A stretch of DNA of 11,192 bases from Oceanospirillales bacterium (GTDB lineage: Bacteria; Pseudomonadota; Gammaproteobacteria; Xanthomonadales; SZUA-36), in the NCBI GenBank assembly GCA_003232965.1, contig QIKG01000188.1, positions 1-11,192 on the forward strand, in the 5' to 3' direction. Below the pieces are notes generated by a model. The model had not been told where the DNA came from. It saw only the letters and a list, made by a program, of their open reading frames with translations, and did not search any database. Of the stretch, positions 6,981 to 11,192 are shown in pieces; position 1 is the stretch's first letter; each line of letters starts with the position of its first letter. The position numbers and the translations under genes are program-made.

Positions 6981-8108
6981 ATGGGTAAAACAAAAAATAC
7001 ATCGGTGAGCATGGAACCTAACCGCGTGGCAATCACTGATTCACAAAAATGGTTGATACTCGCATGCGTGTTGGCCTTGGTGTGGTTTATTCGTGCCCTA
7101 GGGCCGGTATTAACACCGTTTGTAATATCGGCGGTGCTAGCCTATCTTGGAGACCCGCTGGTTGACCGCCTGCAAAAATGGATGTCGCGGACCAAAGCAG
7201 TACTGCTAGTTTTTTGCGGTATGTTATTAAATTTAGTCTTGATTGTGTTGCTGTTATTGCCCCTGCTGGAAAAACAAATCACTTATTTGGTAAGTAACCT
7301 GCCGATGTATGCTGACTGGTTAACCAATACAGCTTGGCCTTGGCTGCAACAGCGCTTTGGTTTACAGGAAGTCGACCTGGGTATGGCGCAGTTAACCGAC
7401 CTGCTCAGGAACCATTGGCAGGAAGCGGGTGGACTGGCGGCTGCAGTATTGGGTAATATCACGCAGTCGGGCATGGCCTTTCTGGCAATGATTGGTTTGG
7501 TTTTTTTGATTCCGGTAATAACTTTCTACCTGCTACGGGACTGGGATGATCTGCTTGAAAATATTCGCCAATTACTGCCTCGCTATGTGGAGCCAGGCAT
7601 TAGTAAGCTTGCGGGCGAGTCGAATGAAATGTTGGGCGCTTTTTTTCGCGGTCAAATTTTGGTAATGATGGCATTGGGAGTGATTTATGCTATCGGTCTA
7701 TCACTCATCGGCTTACAACTGGCAGTCCTGATTGGTCTGGTCGCTGGTTTGCTGAGTATCGTCCCATATCTTGGTTTTGCCGTTGGCCTGATCGCCGCAC
7801 TGATTGCAGCGGTGGTTCAATTTCAGGATGTTTTCCATGTGGTGCTGGTATTGGTGATATTTGGTGGCGGTCAAATGCTTGAAGGCATGGTGCTGACCCC
7901 GTGGTTGGTTGGTGACCGTATTGGTCTGCATCCTGTGGTGGTTATATTTGCAGTGCTGGCTGGTGGTCAACTGATGGGATTTGTCGGCATGTTAATCGCA
8001 CTACCGGTAGCGGCGGTGTTGAATGTGCTATTGCGCCATGCCAATGAACTTTACCGAGATAGCCAACTATTCGATCGGGAAGTGAAGATCAAGATTGAAA
8101 AAGCATGA
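6981..8108 (+). CDS. perM: AI-2E family transporter / PerM-like permease
   Basis: A 375-residue polytopic membrane protein of the AI-2E exporter/PerM family. Members have been implicated in export of small molecules or in Na+/H+ exchange; the substrate of the PerM branch is not known. Hydrophobic helices lie near residues 24-55, 70-93, 160-190, 220-300 and 308-355, with a more polar stretch between about 95 and 155 that is typically extracytoplasmic. Family landmarks are FVISAVLAYLGDPLVDRL near the N-terminus, IPVITFYLLRDWD in the middle, and IVPYLGFAVGLIAAL and GMVLTPWLVGDRIGLHP towards the end. GAGAGGG just before the ATG serves as ribosome binding site. It follows the phosphatidyltransferase gene and precedes hda, a perM-hda pairing I recall from Pseudomonas. 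Confidence 0.93.
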   Translation: MGKTKNTSVSMEPNRVAITDSQKWLILACVLALVWFIRALGPVLTPFVISAVLAYLGDPLVDRLQKWMSRTKAVLLVFCGMLLNLVLIVLLLLPLLEKQITYLVSNLPMYADWLTNTAWPWLQQRFGLQEVDLGMAQLTDLLRNHWQEAGGLAAAVLGNITQSGMAFLAMIGLVFLIPVITFYLLRDWDDLLENIRQLLPRYVEPGISKLAGESNEMLGAFFRGQILVMMALGVIYAIGLSLIGLQLAVLIGLVAGLLSIVPYLGFAVGLIAALIAAVVQFQDVFHVVLVLVIFGGGQMLEGMVLTPWLVGDRIGLHPVVVIFAVLAGGQLMGFVGMLIALPVAAVLNVLLRHANELYRDSQLFDREVKIKIEKA

Positions 8109-8133
8109 TGAAAAGGTATGTTGAAAAGGTATG
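8109..8133 (+). repeat. 13-bp tandem duplication of the hda start region
   Basis: TGAAAAGGTATG occurs at 8109-8120 and again at 8122-8133, period 13. Each copy holds an SD-like AAAAGG and an ATG. The second ATG (8131) starts hda; the first (8118) is out of frame and stops after 15 codons. Within a copy the AAGG is one base from the ATG, too close for a normal SD, while the upstream AAGG is 14 bases from the hda ATG. Confidence 0.85.
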
Positions 8134-8868
8134 ACAGATACACCACAAATCCCACTATCATTTAAAGCGCGCAGAAATGATGGTTTTGAGGACTTTGTTA
8201 TCGGCAACAACCAGCTTGCTTATGCGAGCGCTAAAAACTTTCTACAGTTCCACGAAAACCCTAAGGCTACAATTAGTCCGTTAAGTCGTCGGTTTCTTTA
8301 TCTTAAAGGTGATTCCGGTAGCGGCAAAACCCTGTTGTTAAATGCTGTTAGCAATCAGGCCCGGTCATTGGGGAAGCTGGCGATTTATTTGCCATTACGA
8401 CATTTAATTGATCAGGGAGGCGTGCCGCCAACCGACCTTCGCGGGGTGGAACTGCTGTGCTTGGACGACCTAGATGCACTTGTCGGAAAGCCACAATGGG
8501 AAGAGGCTGTCTTCCACTATCTCAACCAGATGCGCACTCAGGCCGCATATGTGATTCTAGCTGGGCGGCAGGGCCCCGGTAACTTAAATATTGAACTACC
8601 TGATCTGCGTTCACGGCTGGCATGGGGTGAAGTTCACGGGCTCAAGATTCTGGCCGAGGATGACAAAAAATTAGTACTGCAACAGCATGCCAGATCACAG
8701 GGTGCAGAAGTGCCAGATGAGGTTTTAAACTATTTGTTGAAGTATGGTAAACGGGATATGAAAAGCCTGTTAAGAGTGCTCAATTCACTACAACAGCAAG
8801 CCTTTGCCGCCAAGAGATCACTCACCGTACCACTTTTGCGCGAAGTGCTCAAAAATAATACTGGTTAA
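8131..8868 (+). CDS. hda: DnaA regulatory inactivator Hda
   Basis: A DnaA-like AAA+ protein that, bound to the DNA-loaded sliding clamp, triggers ATP hydrolysis by DnaA and so limits initiation of replication. The 245-residue protein starts with the clamp-binding motif QIPLSF (residues 6-11), which fixes the start codon. Walker A is GDSGSGKT at 60-67, Walker B is LLCLDDLD at 108-115, and the LPDLRSRLAWG block carries the arginine-finger region. The C-terminal KRDMKSLLRVLNSL matches the sensor-2 region. E. coli Hda, from memory, has a degenerate Walker A ending in GRS, whereas this one keeps the full Lys-Thr. No DnaA-type DNA-binding domain IV follows, which separates it from DnaA. It ends the DUF2066-CDP-alcohol transferase-perM-hda run; the gap to perM is 22 bases and contains a duplicated start signal. 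Confidence 0.95.
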   Translation: MTDTPQIPLSFKARRNDGFEDFVIGNNQLAYASAKNFLQFHENPKATISPLSRRFLYLKGDSGSGKTLLLNAVSNQARSLGKLAIYLPLRHLIDQGGVPPTDLRGVELLCLDDLDALVGKPQWEEAVFHYLNQMRTQAAYVILAGRQGPGNLNIELPDLRSRLAWGEVHGLKILAEDDKKLVLQQHARSQGAEVPDEVLNYLLKYGKRDMKSLLRVLNSLQQQAFAAKRSLTVPLLREVLKNNTG

Positions 8869-8872
8869 ATTG

Positions 8873-8881
8873 TGAGATAAT
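8873..8881 (+). promoter_or_regulatory. Candidate extended -10 promoter for the AMP nucleosidase gene
   Basis: TGAGATAAT just after the hda stop fits TGn plus GATAAT (5/6 to TATAAT). No good -35 is visible, as is common for extended -10 promoters. It would give a leader of roughly 40 bases carrying the AAGGAGA (8914-8920) ribosome binding site. TGAGAT (8873-8878) is also complementary to ATCTCA directly before the start codon (8921-8926). Confidence 0.4.
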
Positions 8882-8926
8882 ACTTCGCTAAAACCACTCA
8901 TTAAAATAATAATAAGGAGAATCTCA

Positions 8927-9700
8927 ATGTTAAGTAAACTAGAAATAACCCGCAACTGGCTACCGCGATATACCGGCATGCCCTTGGAAAAGTTTGGCGA
9001 CTATATCTTGCTGACGAATTTTGATTTTTATGTGCAGGAATTTGCTGAAAAATACTCGACTGAAATTTACGGTGAAGGTCGTCCGATGCAGGCGGCTAGT
9101 AATAATCAGGGCCTGACGATTATCAACTTTGGCATCGGCTCAAGCAATGCTGCTACCATCATGGATTTGTTGTCTGCTATAAAACCTAACGGGGTTTTAT
9201 TCCTGGGTAAATGTGGCGGCTTGAAAAAATCCTCAGAACTAGGGCACTTTATTCTGCCAATCGGTGCCATCCGCGGGGAGGGCACCAGTGATGATTACTT
9301 CCCCCGAGAAGTTCCGGCTCTGCCTTCTTTTAAACTGCATAAATTTGTTTCCGACAAAATTGTTGAACGTGAGTTGGAATATCGCACCGGCGTAATTTAC
9401 ACAACCAACCGTCGCGTCTGGGAGCATGATTTAGACTTCCACGCCCGCTTACACGCAATGACCTGTATCGGTATTGATATGGAAACAGCCACGATATTTA
9501 TTGTTGGTCATGCTAATGAAATTGCGAGAGGTGCATTACTGCTGGTATCAGATGTGCCGGTGACACCCGAAGGAGTTAAAACAGAAGCCTCGGATAGTAA
9601 AGTGACTTCCAAGTTCGCCGACCTACATTTACAACTAGGCATAGATGCAATGACAGACCTTGGTTTAAAAGGCGAAAAAATTAAACACTTCCGTTATTGA
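8927..9700 (+). CDS. amn: AMP nucleosidase, short form
   Basis: Splits the N-glycosidic bond of AMP to adenine and ribose 5-phosphate in the cytoplasm. At 257 aa it consists only of the nucleoside-phosphorylase-like (NP-I) catalytic fold and lacks the N-terminal regulatory half of the 484-aa E. coli Amn. Hallmarks are NWLPRYTGMPLEKFGDYILL at the start, INFGIGSSNAATIMDLLSAI (66-85), FLGKCGGLKK (92-101), AIRGEGTSDDYFP (114-126), TTNRRVWEHD (159-168), DMETATIF with Met185-Glu186 for ribose binding, and the catalytic Asp209 in LLVSDVP. Close relatives I recall are mainly from Bacteroidetes and some gammaproteobacteria, so lateral transfer is possible but unproven. AAGGAGA six bases before the ATG is the best ribosome binding site in the window. 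The gene lies 58 bases after hda and may have its own promoter. MTA/SAH nucleosidase is a related alternative but fits less well. Confidence 0.9.
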   Translation: MLSKLEITRNWLPRYTGMPLEKFGDYILLTNFDFYVQEFAEKYSTEIYGEGRPMQAASNNQGLTIINFGIGSSNAATIMDLLSAIKPNGVLFLGKCGGLKKSSELGHFILPIGAIRGEGTSDDYFPREVPALPSFKLHKFVSDKIVERELEYRTGVIYTTNRRVWEHDLDFHARLHAMTCIGIDMETATIFIVGHANEIARGALLLVSDVPVTPEGVKTEASDSKVTSKFADLHLQLGIDAMTDLGLKGEKIKHFRY

Positions 9701-9712
9701 TATAGTAGTACA

Positions 9713-9742
9713 CAGGGACGGTACTTTCAGGTACCGCCCCTG
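9713..9742. terminator. Strong palindrome after amn, terminator or REP-like element
   Basis: CAGGGACGGTAC (9713-9724) and GTACCGCCCCTG (9731-9742) pair over 12 positions with a single A-C mismatch around the loop TTTCAG. It lies 12 bases after the amn stop and 10 bases before the convergent gene's stop. A run of six Ts (9756-9761) comes 13 bases after the stem, too far for a classical intrinsic terminator. The GC-rich, near-perfect palindrome also resembles REP-type extragenic repeats. No second copy was seen here. Confidence 0.5.
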
Positions 9743-9752
9743 GCAGTTTGTG

Positions 9753-11192
9753 CTATTTTTTCAGTTGAGTGGTTTGTTTGAAAACTATGCCGTTGCTGGT
9801 AAAGCTGGCGCTAAAGTAGGCTCGCTCAAAGGTACTCAGGGGAGCCTTAGGTGAACCTTGGCTAGGGTGTATCTCTTCCATTAGCGCGGTGGTGGTGGCT
9901 TCTATTTTTGACTGAAGCTCCCCATCGATACCTGCGATAATAAACTCCCCATCCTTACTGTCTCCGTTTGAGAGGAAAGCCAGTAGCTTACTGTCCATGC
10001 CTTCACCTGCAGCAACACCAATTGCAGACTTGCTGCTCGCGGCCCACATAGGCTCATCGGGTTTCGGAATACCGTCAAGGGTAAGTGCAACCGGCTCAGT
10101 GCCGGGACTCAGGTCAAGGCTTGCCAACTCAGGCATAAACATTTGCCCCATACCTACCAGCATTTCCGGATTGCTGGTCAACAAGGCAAACATGGCCTTA
10201 ATTTTTTGCGGTACAGGATTACCCTGCGCGAATTGATCGAGATCCAGTTCATCAATGAATACTTTGAAGCCAGTGAGGTTACCCACAAATGGCGGTAATG
10301 GCCGATTGAGGCCTTCATAGGCCTGAGTATATGCTTGATTCATGCCTTGCAGTTGATCGCACTTGTATGGGTTTTCAACGCGTTTTCCAGCCGATTCAAG
10401 TAACCACTCACGGGCTTTGGCAAAGTTAAGAGCGAAGCCCAGATTTAGTAATCCCCCGCTTGCAGTGGTCGACAGGGCATCGGCTATTACCAAACTTTGT
10501 AAATCATTAGCGATTGTTTGTTTCAGCTCAAGTGTGAAGCTTGCTTTAACTTCTGTCGGGCTGAGGCTATGATAACCCGCATGCATACGCGGAAAATTCG
10601 CCCCAATGGCATTGTATTCATCCCGGCATACTTGGCTAACTGACTGCGCATCAAACTCGATCATTTGCCGCATGGTAGTGGCCGCACTGGAATCACTATT
10701 CAAAAACAAGTCAAGCAGTTTTTGAGTATCCATCCAACCACTACCGTAGTTGGTGTAATCGTTGTTTTTGTTCAGTGTGCTCAGTGATTTGTTTATATCC
10801 AACGGATTCGCTGGTTTAATCTGAGCGAGGATATTGGGCAGGGCTGCGGTGGCCATGCTGGTTGGGATAATGCTGATAACAAGCTCACTGGCATTAATGC
10901 TGGTAATAAGCTGAAACTTTTCATCACCGGCCTGCCAGTATTTTCTCCCATTCAGGGTCTTCTCCTCAGGGATGTTACCCGCTGCGGTGAAGGCTTTATT
11001 AAGGGTGGCACGCAAGCGTGCTTCGTCACCAATTTCCATACGCGCTACTGGGAACAGTCCTAAACCATAGATTACAGATTTGGAATTGGCGCTGAACCCC
11101 ATTTTCTCAATACCCTCGATACCCGGGTGTTCGATAAAGTCGGAAAGGATGGAATTAATAAAGGCAAAATGAGCAAAGCTGGCATGGTGGTG
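9753..11192 (-). CDS. Large hypothetical protein, partial (C-terminal 479 residues)
   Basis: The reading frame is open from the stop TAG at 9755-9753 to the window edge, so the start and any signal sequence are outside. An internal Met at 11102 is not taken as the start, because the 30 codons before it also read as plausible protein (HHHASFAHFAFINSILSD and onward). I do not recognise a named domain. The visible part has alternating beta-rich and helical stretches, no membrane helix, two cysteines (in QVCRDEY and PYKCDQLQ) and a segment SVIYGLGLFPVARMEIGD. That segment resembles, in my recollection, large envelope lipoproteins of unknown function in gammaproteobacteria. The two cysteines could form a disulfide if the protein is exported. 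It runs convergent to amn and has no visible partner. No function is proposed; the exported location is only a guess. Confidence 0.75.
   Translation of the reverse strand, partial: HHHASFAHFAFINSILSDFIEHPGIEGIEKMGFSANSKSVIYGLGLFPVARMEIGDEARLRATLNKAFTAAGNIPEEKTLNGRKYWQAGDEKFQLITSINASELVISIIPTSMATAALPNILAQIKPANPLDINKSLSTLNKNNDYTNYGSGWMDTQKLLDLFLNSDSSAATTMRQMIEFDAQSVSQVCRDEYNAIGANFPRMHAGYHSLSPTEVKASFTLELKQTIANDLQSLVIADALSTTASGGLLNLGFALNFAKAREWLLESAGKRVENPYKCDQLQGMNQAYTQAYEGLNRPLPPFVGNLTGFKVFIDELDLDQFAQGNPVPQKIKAMFALLTSNPEMLVGMGQMFMPELASLDLSPGTEPVALTLDGIPKPDEPMWAASSKSAIGVAAGEGMDSKLLAFLSNGDSKDGEFIIAGIDGELQSKIEATTTALMEEIHPSQGSPKAPLSTFERAYFSASFTSNGIVFKQTTQLKK

Noticed and set aside
9997..10572. Plus-strand open frames of 69-79 codons opposite the large hypothetical gene
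   Set aside because: Shadows of the long minus-strand frame, with low-complexity Ser/Ala/Arg composition typical of antisense frames.
1..11192. CRISPR array, tRNA or rRNA genes, insertion sequence, phage or toxin-antitoxin genes
   Set aside because: No regularly spaced repeats, cloverleaf sequences, transposase or such motifs were seen on reading both strands.

Overview
The window looks like chromosomal DNA of a Gram-negative gammaproteobacterium, probably a marine or aquatic member of Pseudomonadales in the broad sense (Cellvibrio/Spongiibacter-like). This rests on protein families and gene order, not on a marker gene, so the placement below class is an inference. Coding is dense, base composition is roughly balanced, and I see no tRNA, rRNA, CRISPR array, insertion sequence or phage gene. 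Almost everything is core housekeeping; the unusual points are in the junctions, a broken gene and the translation starts.

Layout. (1) 1-756, minus: a YrbG-type Ca2+/Na+ antiporter, cut by the window edge and split by a frameshift near 376-387. (2) 951-2474, plus: ibaG (BolA family) and murA. In E. coli and Pseudomonas the mlaFEDCB genes separate yrbG from ibaG; here only about 190 bp do. (3) 2475-2654: a convergent junction with overlapping hairpins. (4) 2655-5162, minus: purM, purN and a DUF3108 secreted protein, a tight operon whose last gene starts inside the 3' end of purN. (5) 5255-8868, plus: DUF2066 protein, a CDP-alcohol phosphatidyltransferase, a PerM/AI-2E-family membrane protein and the replication regulator Hda, spaced from an 11-base overlap to a 22-base gap and probably one operon diverging from purM. 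(6) 8927-9700, plus: a short AMP nucleosidase with its own strong ribosome binding site and a possible promoter. (7) 9713-9761: a palindrome that may be a terminator or a REP-like element. (8) 9753-11192, minus: the C-terminal 479 residues of a large protein of unknown function.

How the genes fit together. Block 2 joins peptidoglycan precursor synthesis (MurA) with an iron-sulfur-linked BolA protein. Block 4 gives two steps of de novo purine synthesis (GAR formylation and AIR formation), while block 6 degrades AMP to adenine and ribose 5-phosphate, so purine synthesis and turnover lie close together without an obvious shared regulator. Hda lies in the conserved purN-purM-DUF2066-perM-hda neighbourhood that I recall from Pseudomonas. 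I found no convincing new multi-gene system; the best leads are the antiporter frameshift, the missing mla genes, the duplicated start regions of ibaG and hda, and the palindromes at the convergent junctions.
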